From NCBI GenBank assembly GCA_015179045.1, contig WHUZ01000003.1, positions 310,001 through 374,000 of the forward strand: a stretch of 64,000 nucleotides of DNA, given 5' to 3'. The stretch comes from Kalaharituber pfeilii. Its lineage: Eukaryota; Ascomycota; Pezizomycetes; Pezizales; Pezizaceae. The notes beneath the pieces were generated by a model. It had not been told where the DNA came from, did not search any database, and saw nothing but the letters and a program-made list of their open reading frames with translations. Below are positions 48,653 to 60,901 of the stretch, one piece after another; positions within the stretch are counted from its first letter, which is position 1; every line of letters begins with the position of its first letter. A program made the translations under genes and the position numbers.

Positions 48653-51484
48653 CTATTCCTTCATCACATTGCCTGAAGCTACTACCTCTCTGAGCTCTTC
48701 TACTGCTCCTTTTTCTCTTTCCCTACCCTTCTCCTCCTCTTCCCTAACCAATTCGATAACCTTCCTCGCAGCATCCTCCAGGTCGTCGAATACATAGATA
48801 TTCGGCAATTTGCTCTCCTTAATCTGTATCCGGTGCGGAAAATCTATGTTAGCCTTCCAATATACTTCTAAACTTATAAGAACTCGCGAAACTAATTGTG
48901 CAAAGGCGAGAAAAGAACTATGCGGACAATCTCACCACCACAGGCATCCCGGATAGCTCTTCCTGAAACTCCTCAAATGCCAAAATAATCCCTTCGACAG
49001 TCATATCACACAGCGTGAGTCCCCCAAAGATATTCACGAAAATCGCTTTCACCTGTTTAGGTTAAGTCGCAAACTCAACATCCTTGCTCTTCAATATGGA
49101 TGGACTGCTCAGGTACCAAAGCTAAGGAAACGGATGGCAACGAACCTTTGAATCAAGCAGAATCAATCGAAAACCCTTAATTATCGTCTCCTTCGTCACT
49201 TTTCCACCAGTATCGATGAAGTTGATAGGCTGCCCACCATAATGCACCAGTGCGTCATTCGTGTTCAATGCTAGACCTGCCCCGTTAACTAATCATCCCC
49301 AGGAAACTGTAAGCGATGTTTCTCTTGCTTCTATAGTTCTGCTTCAGCTTAACATACCCAAACACTCAATATTGGCCCTCTCTCTAGTCAACTAAATATA
49401 GACAATTCTATTTTCACCAACTTCTATCTCCTCCAGCGCCAAATTGTCTAGATCACGCTCATTCCAAAGATCAGGATGTCTCCTGCACGATTTGTAGGCC
49501 ACATCGTCGAGGTAGATCTTGAATTATCAGTTGGTTCGTTTTCCCATCCTATTGCTACAATCCCATCTGTATTTGAATATACGGTAGTAAGCTACAGATA
49601 GAAGCATTGTTAGCTTCATTGACGCATTCGCACTGACAGGAAATCCGATATGCGATAGAATTTCTGACGCAATATTGCCGTTCGGCCCACTCATATATGG
49701 AAACGTAATAGAAGCTTTCGGGAATTGTTTGCTCGTTGACGAGACAAGAATGCAAGGCGACCTTGTTGACCTCGATATCGCAATAGATAAGCTGATTTCG
49801 GTGTACTCTGATTTGTCAACATTAAAACAACTAATCAAGGGTACTTCTGACTGTTTCGGAGTTAATGGCTAGATAGAATCCGGCGTTGTGTACATTATTT
49901 ACCTCTTCTAGGAGCTCTGATACTTTACCAAGTAGAACATGGTATGATCGAACGCACGGAGAAGTATTCTCTGCTGAAAGATAGACGGATGTCGTAGTGA
50001 GATGTGCATTCTTCGTTTCTAGCAGCGCATTGTAAGAATATTCCCCAAACATCCATCGGCTTTTTGTTTTATGTACAACTTACTTGTTGCCTTGAAAGAC
50101 CTGCCCTTCTAGCAACATCCGTTTTAGCCTTAAGGAGTCGTAGCATCCCTTCCCCAAACTGTCCTGGGTGCATCACAAGTTCTACACCAGCCGCTATCCA
50201 CACTCTTTGTTTATCCCTCGCAGATATATCACCCATCAAGCTTGAGGCAAATGCACCAGAGTGGCTCATGGTCCTGTTGCACTGTGAGCCCGGGTATCAA
50301 GCCCATCATAGGCCTTCCAAACAGCAAGCTGTTAGCATAAAATCTTCCTTATGATTTATCTCAACCATACCACGTACTTTATGTTATCCCCACTTCCCCT
50401 CTTCTCTCGCAGAAACTCCGCAACCTCCTGCTCCCCATCTCCCCCAATCTCCCCAATTATGATAATTTCCTCAGTCCCCTCGCCCTTTCAAATCAATTCC
50501 AACGCCTCCCTCAAGCTCGTCCCGGCCAGCGAATTACCACCAATACCTATGACGTAGCTCTGTCCTAGTCTTGTCGTACTCGCTACAGCTTCGTATCCCA
50601 GTGTTCCAGATTTTCCAACAATTCCCACAACACCGGGAATGAATTGCGGGTAAGGTATGAAGCCAATGCGACTTTTGCACGCGGCATGCAGCATTCCGGG
50701 AGAATTGGGCCATAGCAACCTTGACTTCGACTGCGTTCGGAGAATAGAATGGATTCGTAACATATCGTGGACCGGAATATGTTCTGTCACGGCAGAAATA
50801 AGTGGAATTTCCGCCTCGATTGCCTCAATAATCGCGGCCGTAGCATGTGCAGCAGAAACAAAGATGGAAGTCGCATCTGGTTTGAGATATTTTGCTGCCT
50901 ACTGAGGAATAAAGGAATGAATCTGTCCGTTAGCTGCCACGTGAACCTTCCCATTAACCACAAATCGTGCCAAGCCCTAAAGAGAGCAGAAAGTTGACCT
51001 TCTTAACAGTAGTAGGATAAACAGGTAACCCCAAATGTTTACTACTCTTTCCTGGTGTTATCCCGCCTACTATATTCGTTCCATAGGCGATCGACTGGGT
51101 AGCATTCACAGTGGCTTGTCTCCCTACACGCGCACATTCTCCCCTCTTCCAAGTTACCACCAAATATATTCCATCTGGTAGGCCCTTTATTGAACATTGA
51201 ACAATAGGGAACCCATCTCAGGTATCATGCAGGAGATAAGCATTTAGAAGTGCAAGATTCTTAAATTTTCAAAAAGAGAAAAAGAGACAAACGTCCTAAC
51301 CAGTGAAGCCCTGAAACATCACTTTCGTCTCCTTCCCCACCGCTAGATTCTTGATGGTTTTCTTGTGATTCTCATTTAAAAGCGAAATTGAGTAGCATCG
51401 TTGCGTAATACAGGGCCTGGTTTGTCGTATGAGTTGTATAGCAAGATGTGTGACAATACCGCGAGACCTGATAAACTGCGACAT
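48653..51484 (-). pseudogene. Succinyl-CoA ligase-like alpha-beta fusion, decayed
   Basis: Reading from an ATG at 51484, the order is: a mitochondrial-type presequence (MSQFIRSRGIVTHLAIQLIR); the alpha CoA-binding fold ([88 protein letters not shown]); the histidine loop (CNRTMSHSGAF, His codon 50261-50263); then beta-type blocks ([72 protein letters not shown]) and a C-terminus ending NVMKE at 48653. Damage: an in-frame TGA at 50488-50490 between ALELI and KGEGTEE, with no plausible intron to remove it. There is a frameshift at 50272-50287 between PMMGLIPGLT and CNRTMSHSGA. An in-frame TAG lies at 49392-49394 just before VNGAGLA. One donor would be GTTAGG. The intact form would be a one-chain alpha-beta CoA ligase of fungal mitochondria. 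Confidence 0.72.
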
Positions 51485-52554
51485 GGCAAAACAGCTATTC
51501 ATTAAAGAGGAAGTTAATGGTCAAGGTAATGGTTCCTCCGCTCTTTTCTCCTGATTATGCTATAGAAGCGAGCTGAGGACTGTTGCTTGCTGACTTTGCC
51601 GGTGCATGAGACAGGGGCGTACGTGTGAGGGGCGGCATGGAGACTTCTCACAGGGTAGAAGCTAGAACTTTAGATTGCCTTCTGGCGTGCAGAGATGATG
51701 TGGGGTCGGAGCTGACGGCAGTGACGACTGAAAATAGGCCAAGACGTGGGGGGAAGTTCGCTGACGGATTCGGGGATCATGCAGTACCTCCGCTGAGTGC
51801 GGAGAGATATTCTGAACACACATGGTCTTATAATTATACCGCCGCATCTGCTTGGGCAGTTACAGTAGGGTAGATGCCATCGCAATTGCAATATGATCAA
51901 TAAGTGTGAGTTCTTGATCGCAGTGCCAGCGCTCCAAATTAGCATTCATCGGATTGTAATTGTCTAGCTATACACTTGAGTATTCCAAAGGTATGTAGTT
52001 ACTAATATATACCGAAGCCTGAAATACAAATATACTCATATACAACAAACTGGCCATTAAGATATGCATCGAGAAGTGAAGAAATAAAAGACTCCCTGGC
52101 CGATGCATGTACCAAGTTCCCCTAATTCCAATATACATTCCAGCCTTTCAAATCCATTGTGTCGACACCTCCAAGCTTACAATAATCCAATGCTTTTGTG
52201 TTGTTTTGTAGAGGAAAAGACGAAAGAAGATAAAGAATATGCTCCGTGACCCCATGCCGCCTCCCAATGAATAATACAACCACAACAAAGGGAAGAGGAA
52301 AACGTGTAAATCAAAAGACCTAATGCGCCAATCCAATCACCTCCCAGTCGTCAGTCGTTACAGTCGTTCAATAATAAAAGGGGAAAAAAAAGGAAATTAG
52401 AATCAGAAAATGAGAAAGCCACACAAAATATCAAAACAATTCAATAACAAGCCAGATAATTCAAAGGGTCCTCCAATCCATATTCAGACAGATGCTAGCC
52501 CATTTCTGTTCTCACAACCTTCTAGACCGCTATAAAACCAAAATCCATCCATCC
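51485..52554. other. Intergenic region, 1.1 kb
   Basis: Separates the start of the ligase pseudogene from the 3' end of the proline-rich gene. ORFs of 60-91 codons at 51625-51945 lie antisense to each other and show no motif. I see nothing else. Confidence 0.5.
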
Positions 52555-53931
52555 CTACTTCCTTAAGGCAGCTTTTCTCTGTCCCCCTGCCTTCAAGACT
52601 ACACCAGTTCCTGCACCAGCCTGTCCGGACCCCTTCAGTTGTCTTCTACCCTTTCGTGCATTCTCATAGGTCCTCCCAACTCGTTCCTTTTCCTTAGACC
52701 CGTTTCCAATAGCGGCCTTCATAAGCTTCTCCCCACGCTGATCAGAAAAGCTTTCAACTTCTTCAACGTCCTCACAATCTGTTTCTACAGCCTCCTCGAC
52801 CTCTTGAGAGGTTATAACATGCCTGATCCGTGGGGCAAGATCGCCCTTGAGTTTGCGATTGGCAGGTCGACCGTCAAAAGTCTTTCTTCTTCCTCTACCG
52901 GCCTCCTCATCTCTTCCTTGTCTCTTTTTTGCTGATGCAACCTGCTTTTCCTCTGTAACTGCAGTAACAACTGCTTCCGTTGTCATGACGCCTGGATCAG
53001 ATGTTGTCATAAGAGTTTTCTCACAACCTCCCTTCCTACTGTCACCGTCGTTTACTCTAACTGTTGAAATCTTTCTTCTGCCGAAAATCAACTTCCCATC
53101 TCTTTCTTCCAATTCCTCTTCCGCAACTTCATCCACGCCATCACCATAAATAGCCAAGCGAACTGGACTATTGCCACGTGAGAACGCCTTACGCGGTGGT
53201 GGAGGGCTTGTAGTGTCCATATTCCCAGTGACTCTTGCTGGCTTAATCCATTCACCACTTTGAGCTCTCGGCTTTTCTGTGACCATCGCTAGCAGGTCAG
53301 CAAAACTATCGTTCCGTTTGTTGATAGTGGAGTCGATAAACTCCTCGGTCGCGTTGACCGAAAGGCGATATCGGCCAACCCCTTGTGTTTGACTAAGAGG
53401 AGGAACTTCATATAAAAGAGGTTGCCTAAGATAACCTTTATCTTGCTTCGGGAGTGGTAGCTTTGGTGGCGGCAGTTCCAGAGCATTGCCCCATGGCTTC
53501 TCGGCAAGTTTCTGTGCTTCAATCAATGGCTCCAATGAGAAGTATGGGCGGTCTTCTCTTGGGCGGCGAGGAAGAGGAGCTCGTGGAACAAGTGGTGATG
53601 TCATTTTTGACTGATAGTTGGAATATGTTGGTGATTCAGGTGCCGAATTGACTGGGGAGTGTGGCACCAAGGGAGTGGTGGAGGGTGAATATATTGTTGG
53701 AGATCCCGTTTTTGGTGTTTGTGGACTTGCAGGGACCTTGCCGGTAATTGGGCCAGTTGGTCTGAATGTAGGTTTGAATTCTGGAGTGATCGCTCTGTCC
53801 AGGGATGAAGTGCTGGAAATTGAGGTCGTTGGGGTCAATCCACACTGCTTATCCCAAAGATATTTCTCATGTCTCTCTCTCTGCCCTCGAGAGAGAATCA
53901 TCTCGAGAACCTTATCCCAGAATTTGGTCAT
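52555..53931 (-). CDS. Unrecognised proline-rich, basic-tailed protein
   Basis: A single intronless ORF of 458 residues starts at an ATG with A at -3 (MTKFWDKVLEMILSRGQRER). The N-terminal 30 residues form an amphipathic, charged helix. Residues 35-150 are rich in Ser/Thr-Pro (TGKVPASPQTPKTGSPTIYS) and contain PLVPRAPLPRRPRED, a possible SH3-type ligand. A moderately ordered part (EEFIDSTINKRNDSFADLLA, about 195-215) follows. The C-terminal third is highly charged with Lys/Arg-rich stretches (KKRQGRDEEAGRGRRKTFDG) and ends GGQRKAALRK, consistent with nuclear localisation. No domain I can name. Length, ATG context and steady composition make it a real gene; a cell-cycle or cytoskeletal adaptor role is only a guess from the phosphosite-rich proline segments. 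Confidence 0.72.
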   Translation of the reverse strand: MTKFWDKVLEMILSRGQRERHEKYLWDKQCGLTPTTSISSTSSLDRAITPEFKPTFRPTGPITGKVPASPQTPKTGSPTIYSPSTTPLVPHSPVNSAPESPTYSNYQSKMTSPLVPRAPLPRRPREDRPYFSLEPLIEAQKLAEKPWGNALELPPPKLPLPKQDKGYLRQPLLYEVPPLSQTQGVGRYRLSVNATEEFIDSTINKRNDSFADLLAMVTEKPRAQSGEWIKPARVTGNMDTTSPPPPRKAFSRGNSPVRLAIYGDGVDEVAEEELEERDGKLIFGRRKISTVRVNDGDSRKGGCEKTLMTTSDPGVMTTEAVVTAVTEEKQVASAKKRQGRDEEAGRGRRKTFDGRPANRKLKGDLAPRIRHVITSQEVEEAVETDCEDVEEVESFSDQRGEKLMKAAIGNGSKEKERVGRTYENARKGRRQLKGSGQAGAGTGVVLKAGGQRKAALRK

Positions 53932-56900
53932 TGTGATATATATTCAGATGATGTTGCTCGTCTATGATGATTCGTAACTTGTAGGAGCACTGTCCTCAGT
54001 CTTCTGGCTCGTTATAGAAGCCTGCACTAATTAGCTCAGAAGTCCGTTGATGATGAGATATCCGACGGGATTCCGTAAGGCAAGTCAGGATTGGGAGGTT
54101 GTACATCGAAAGGCCCCCCTGTTGACTGTATAGGAATTTGCAGGGTCGCAACTTGTCCCTGAGCAAGAAATAGCGGCTGACAACCGTGTATTTAATTGAG
54201 AAGGCCAAAGAGTTGTTGCCACTGATTGGAATGTTCCCGAGATGAACTTCACGTGGACTCGTGAGATTACCTCACCTTCTCCACGTGCAAAATATGTATC
54301 CGGGGATGAAGAATATGCGTCTCGAAGTCTAGAAGCTGCAGAAATTCCACGCTGGCCAGGCTGGCAGCTGCGCCTAGTGCTCCTGCAGTAGCTACCGGAC
54401 TGAATAAGAACCTAGATTAAGCCAAAAAAAAAAAAAGTATTATTCGCTGTTGTAGCGGTGTGCTGTCGTGGAAATGCAGGAATAATGTAAATCGAACGGT
54501 AACGTGGGGATATCTAAAAAGAGAGTTAAGCAGGAATCTACCGTGCTTAGAAGCCCAGCACAGTATTTCGAGCCTTTCCCCACAATGTCGATGACTCTGG
54601 CAACAATTGATACCCGTAAAGTGAGAGATCAGCCAGTAAGTTTGTGATACACTTCTCTTCGCTTCGCGCCACGGCCGAACAGCTTTGGAAACCAAGACAA
54701 CCTCCACCAAAGCCCAGCAAATGAGCGCCCGAGTTTGAATTGAGAATGTTAATATGATAACCAACAATAAATGGATCCTGTAAGGTTGGCAGGAGCAGTG
54801 ACGAGTGAGCAGGCTTGACAAAGAAGCTATTGTAGTTCATACGGCCCTTGTAATGCTCCTAAATATTTTGTTTTTGTGTCCTTTTAAATGGACCAAGGTA
54901 TTCAGCACCGAGGAAGTACTATGACGGTCAAAACAGCAACAGGTTATTGTCCTTTGGAGGAAAGTGTAACCTTTGGATAGGTAGTTAATTTGTGAGGTAG
55001 CCACAGGTGTAGGGCTGCCTTTCTGGATTGCAACCGGGGTGTCAAAATACAGCTTTTCTGTTGGAGTATCGGATTGACATCCTTGCACGAGCAATTGATG
55101 TGGGGATACAAGGGTTCTTACATTACCTCTGATTCAGTTTTGTTGTAATAATAAGAAGTTCAGATAATGCCTTGAGGTCGGTGTAGTTAGAATCGAGGGT
55201 AACACCTTTGGCGCCGGCGTGGGGGGGTATTAGAGGAACGATAATTGTGACGGACCAGGACGGTGACTTGTGCTTTTACTATTGTAGGCAAGATTTGTGT
55301 CGGTTTTAGCGAAATCCCGAATGGTGTGGTAGATACGAGTGCCAATATGTTGAAAGTAGTAAGTTACAGCTACTTTCCCTTTTTTTTCTTCCTCTTTTAC
55401 TTTTTTTGTCTTTACTTTTTCTGTGTCTCTGACTTTTTTCTTTCTCGGATGAGGGAGGAGGGCAGTTCCGGTGCAACTGCGGGAAGCAACTGGCGAACGC
55501 TTTTTTCTTTTTGAACTTTGCTCCCTGCTGGTTCAATCCCTGATGTCGGTAGTGTCTGCGGGCGACAGGTACCTGCCTATGGGAAGCCGTGCATCTCGCA
55601 GAGCCGGTATCAATAAGGTAAGAAACCACGGCTGGTTACCGCCAGTGAGACTGGTCGTAAGGGAAATGAAAGCCAGCACTTGGGGAGGAACGAATCAGTC
55701 TTAATAGGAAGCCTGTGGTAGAGCGTCAGATTGCCTCTGAAATTGCCAATAAGCTGTGCACTTGGCCAGTTGTGGTGGGGGGGGGGGGGGGAGTTAAAAG
55801 AAGTTAGGACGAAGACGTCAATGATGAATGAACAGAGATATATGAATTGTGGAGGCCGCAGAAGTGTAAGAGGGCAGGACGATTGCTGTTCTTCCCCCTC
55901 CCTACCCCCTCGCCTTACCCTGCTTGCTAGCACTAGAGGTGCCGCTACACGTGCTGCTGCTACAGTGCTTGTTGAACTGTATGAACCAGGGAAGTTGTGG
56001 TCGGTGCAGAATATCGGAATCGCTCGCAAGTTGGGAAGTAAGGACTTGGCTTCAAACTTGCATTGGTATTTTCATCGTGTTTGCAGTATTGTAACACCGT
56101 AGCACCTACGCCAGCCTCTGGTTGACTGGTTCGTGTGAACGCCCTATTGCGGTGACAGCTGTCCTCCCAGTGCACCTGCCCGACGAGAGATCATCACAGA
56201 AAGTGAGGGCAGCGATCAATGTTAGTTTGACATTCTAAAGCCTCAGCTACAGCTGCAGTCACGCTCACGTACGCACCCCTCCCCCACTTTGTTTCCTTTC
56301 TGCCATCTCATCTGCCAGGCCCCTCCGGCCTCATTCTTGTGCTCGCAATCTATCTGGCAGCTCAAAAATGGCTCTTCGGTCCCCTCTTTGGTGCCATTAT
56401 GTTGTATCTCCCCCCAAACCAAACTGAGAGTGCGGAACAGCAAACAACTCTCCCTTCTTCCCCCCTCGCTCTCTCGCATCATCATTACCCCAACCCTTAC
56501 CGGTAGCCTCGTCTTTCCCCACCATAGGCCACTACCCTCCTATAAAAAGTGCATCTTCATTAACCAAAGCGTCATAGCTCAAAGCCATCAAACGCGGTTA
56601 CCATGTCCGCTTATACAACCCTCAATTTTATCTAGCTCCAACTGAAAGGAAGTATCCAATTGTCCACAAATAATTGCAAGAGATGCATCAGCGTTAAGGC
56701 GGTGACTAGAGTAGGTGATATCAGTTGCTTGTAAGTGGCAAGCCGCTCAAGTAGGAGCTGAGTGCCTAAATCAAAGTTACTCTACCACTCCTCCCCCCCC
56801 CCCCCCCCCCCCCCCGACTGCCACAGAAACAGAGCGAATAAACGGAAGGTAAGTTGTATTTACGTAGAAAACCAGTGGATCATTGCTGTGCGAAAAGTAA

Positions 56901-57079
56901 ACTGTTGAAAACTAAGTACTAGGTCTTGTTATGAGACTGAAGTATCTGTATCAACAGTCCATTATGGTGGAAATCCTGAGCCGATTGCAACACAGAAAGT
57001 CCACGCTCCTATGATTCCCCGGGAGGAAAGTGTCGAGCGGTTTCGCAAAAAGTAGGAAATTCATGTTGAGCTACTGACT
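53932..57079. other. Gene-poor stretch, possible coding traces at 54.0-54.84 kb
   Basis: Minus-strand open segments at 53996-54208 (ending GFYNEPED), about 54275-54400 (ALGAAASLASVEFLQLLDFE) and 54547-54840 (from an ATG at 54840, MNYNSFFVKPAHSSLLLPTL) could be exons of one gene, but I could not join them in phase and recognise no domain. From 55.2 kb on there are only short ORFs, a G15 run (55777-55791) and C23 (56793-56815). Confidence 0.3.
56793..56815 (+). repeat. Poly(C) run of 23
   Basis: Uninterrupted C23. G runs of 15-17 occur at 24058-24074, 42731-42746 and 55777-55791. G/C homopolymers of this length are rarer in fungal genomes than A/T runs and are fragile in sequencing. Confidence 0.85.
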
Positions 57080-57163
57080 TACTAGCCAGTAAAATATGTA
57101 TTCGGACAGGGGTACTCATGCACATTATGCGCTGTGTCCGAATACATATTTTACTGGCTAGTA
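57080..57163. mobile_element. 84-bp perfect hairpin MITE with TA flanks
   Basis: Two perfectly complementary 29-base arms (57080-57108 and 57135-57163) begin TACTAGCCAGTAAAATATGT and enclose a 26-base loop. The outermost TA on both sides fits a TA target-site duplication, leaving CTAGCCAGTAAAATATG as the element end. Perfect arms suggest recent insertion or ongoing homogenisation. There is no coding content. Confidence 0.8.
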
Positions 57164-60100
57164 CTTTACCAGTTCTTTTTAGTCAATCATTTCGTTGCAT
57201 AATTCCCATTTGCACGTGAATCACGCTTCAACCTAAGCACGCGAAAACGGAAAGCAGAATCCACAACAGAATTAGAGTAGAAGCCTGGATGCTGTTGTTG
57301 ATTGCAGACCTCGTAATTGAAGGGGCAGGGGAACATCATCATCGGAAGGATGTACATTGATGCTTACCCGCTTAGTTCCCCCCCCCTCACCCCCGTGGGG
57401 TAACCGGAAGTGAATAAGGATATCCACGCGGAAAGGCAAGATCCACTATCGAGAGCGCCTTTCGTTAAGAACAGAATTCCTCAATTTATCCCCAGCCTGG
57501 GAACTCAAGGCAAATGTAACAAAAGTGAATCTAGAAAAGAAGCACAACGCTCATTGGAAGCTGTTGTCTCAACATTGCAACAGAGAGTCCGGAATCCAAT
57601 TTCTTGAATGGTGCTGCCGGTCTGAAATGTTATGCATTAGCATCAATTTCTCAGCCGGAAAGGAACATTGTTGGCATGGTAGACTTGATCTTTCCACTCC
57701 ACTCAGGCCAATTTGAACTCAACTTTCCTAGGTTGATTTGCTAAAACTGGATAGCTCACGCGAGCAGAATTCAGGAACAAAGTTTCGTACGAAAAGAAAA
57801 TTTTTAAGCCCACATAATTCATGAGCATGTTTCTCTCTCGGAGAGCGACTTTGTGTCATGTAGAAGTATCATTAATAGTGCCTGAGAACCCACGCGCTTC
57901 AGATTGGGTATCGCCCGAAACACCCTTTGTTAGTTAGGTATGTATCCAGCTGGATACGAGAGCAAGTATGTATTAGTAGTTTGCACCTTTGACGCTTTGA
58001 AAGCCTCAGGCATAGGTTCACCAATATCACCAAGCATCGCTGCCGGCTTCAACTTATGGCCTCTCAGCAATGCAATTAGTCAGTGAGACATGGGTATAAC
58101 CTTCTCTAATCATCGTTGCCTTTCAGTCGAGCAACCGGACACAAACCCTAGCTAATGCATGCCTACTGGGGGGCCCATTAGGATTACGATTACCTGTGTG
58201 AATTGTGGCGTGCGTCAGACCAATGTACGGACAACGAAGAGATGCAGAAGGCGCCAGTCCCAGCAACAGCGGCGCTAGTATTCAGGATTGAGGGTTCTTT
58301 TGTGAGAAAAACCTTTTAACCATTTAACCTTTTTCGATAATGAACTCCAGTTAGTATTACTTCTTTTTTTTTCTCCGTTGTTACTTGGAAAAATTATTGT
58401 TAACAAGTCGGATCATAAAGTAACTGCCTACGTGCAGATGAGGGGGCAGCATGCTGCCCGATGGCGAAATGCTGGAAAGAGGTAAGAAATCAAAATAGGA
58501 TGCGCTTTAGCATGGATAAACGCCCTAGGTAAAGAGGCAGCCGCAGACATGCAGCTTGCCCGATGACGACAGGAGTGGTGAAAAAACGAAGGGGAGAGAG
58601 GTAGAATCGAAGAGCTGGACTAATAAAAGCGCACGGGGAAGGAGGCCGCATGCGTGTGTTGATGCGTGTGTTTGTGTAGAGGTATGTATGGACGTAGTTA
58701 CATCACTCTCCCCTCACTGGGCGCTGGCGCTGTGCGAGCGGGTACCGCTTGATGAAGTACTTCTGGGTTATGCATGCGCAAATGGTGTATGCATGCGGTA
58801 TGCAAGCGCGAGAATTTCCACTGGTGGGCGCTCTCCGGATACCTGCACGTTGTAGGCCCAATGTACTCTATCTCTCATCATACCGCGCACCCATAAATAC
58901 TTTAGATATGTACGTATTCATATGCCCTCATATATAGGTTTTTCACCTGAATGATGGTCATGTATATATCCCGATTCCTCGCGCCGAGGGACACTTGTCT
59001 TCGAGCAGCTGTCCCATATAGCCGGCGCCCCCCCCAGCTGCTTACTCCAGGCCCGAAGCAAGTTTATTCCCAGCTTTTTGTCTAGTCAGTCTCCGATGTA
59101 CGCATCACATTGTGCTTTACGAAAAATACGGCGTCATGTCATACCGCGACCCTCAGCAGACTCGTGAGCGATATTAATGACAGAACATGCAAGTTGAGGG
59201 TATTTTCCAGCCTAGGTGTTTACGATGCCAATATATATGTTGGAGGCCGAAAGTCGATATCGATTGTTTCATCATCTCGATTGCTTGACGGCAGCAGGAG
59301 CTCATGATCGCGAAAGCATGACCCACCCGCTAAATTTACCTGCTGGCTACGTCCAGCTTGCAGAGTCGAGTAAACTCCCCGATGGGCCTGATGCGAGGCG
59401 ATGGCGAGTGCAACTGATGGCTCGATTAAAATCTTGAATTTTATAATAGGGCGAATGGAGGGTTCGGGCGATTCGTGGGGGTTTTCACCAGCAGGCGTCG
59501 TTTTCTTTCACGGTATTAACGAAGCCAAGACTTCCGTTTTGGGCTACTTGCTGCTACCAAAACGAGTGCTGTACTGCCGTTTCAGGCTAGAGCAAATGTT
59601 CTGGGCTTCCCCACACTTGCATGTCTGAAGAAGCGCAGGGGCCACAAAAGGGCCCTGGCTCGGGCAATCATCCGCTCACACGCAAAGCAACATGAAACAG
59701 GTGACTGAGCGGGCAGCCTGCACAATTGCTTCCATTGTAGACCGAGACTAGACAAGCACTCCCGCAGCACGATGAAAGATAAATTCACGGGGGATTGGGC
59801 GCAGGCCTGATTGGGGCACCCATGGCTTCAGGCCAATGAGGTGCCGAGACTACGCACGAGAGCCTAAGGAAGGCGCTAAAAGGCGTAACGGGGGTGGCCA
59901 ATGAAAAGGCCAGCCCTTCCGTTCTGCCCTCACCGCACACGAAGTTTCCATCATCTATTATCAATCCCAGGTGGAGAAGTACCGGTACTAAGTAGACTGC
60001 GGCAGAGTAAGTAATTGAAGTAGTCGCGTACTCAGACCTACCGGTGATTGAAGCAGTCGTTGAACACTTAAGGTACCTAGTCTGGTTTAAGGGACCAGCG

Positions 60101-60861
60101 ATCGCCTATATGTTACGGCATTCGGTAGTCATTGCGATCTCGTCACTCAAGGTAAAGTACATGCAGAAAATCGGACTCTCATCGCGAGGAAGAAAAAAGG
60201 AAAAAAAGACGTTTGCCAACAGGACCGCCAGTTGGGAACGAGAACAATTGCCAGTGTTTCTTTTTCCTTCTCTGTTGAGTTCCCTACCTATCCCCACCCC
60301 ACCACCTTGGTTACGAGACTACCCACCACCATAGTAAAGCAAGAAATCCTAGGGGCTTGGTATGAGACTACAACAAATCTAACAGTCCCGGAAATCACTG
60401 CTTTGCCCTCTTTTTTTTTTTTGTGCCATCACGCTAGCACAGGAGCAGAGCACGTCATCCTGCTTGCGATGCTTATAACAGAATGTACTTGACATTTCCA
60501 AACTATTCACCTCCACAGATCCACAGGGAGTTGATTCCTTACCTCAAGGCCACCTGTCAAGCTACCGCTCTATCGTAAGGTAAGTGCATGTGTAATAAGA
60601 AGCACGCCCACGCCAGCCCGCACCAATACCCGCCAAAGCAGGCAGCTTCTATGCGTTGTTCTGTACGTCAAATTTCGGATCTTGCTATGGCTAGCTCGGG
60701 TAATGATGATGCTGATGAGGAGTCAACCGTAAGAGTCAGAGCAAGAAAGCTAGGTAATGCTGCAGCCTACATTGCAGAACTTACCACCTTTGCCAATCAG
60801 CCAGCTATGCTCCCTCCTTAATCTTTTAGCCGCTCACATTTTCCCGCCTATGATATTCGCC

Positions 60862-60862
<1 letters not shown>

Positions 60863-60897
<35 letters not shown>
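60863..60897 (+). repeat. Poly(A) run of 35
   Basis: Uninterrupted A35 in a gene-poor region; no flanking duplication or retroelement body is seen. Confidence 0.9.
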
Positions 60898-60901
<4 letters not shown>

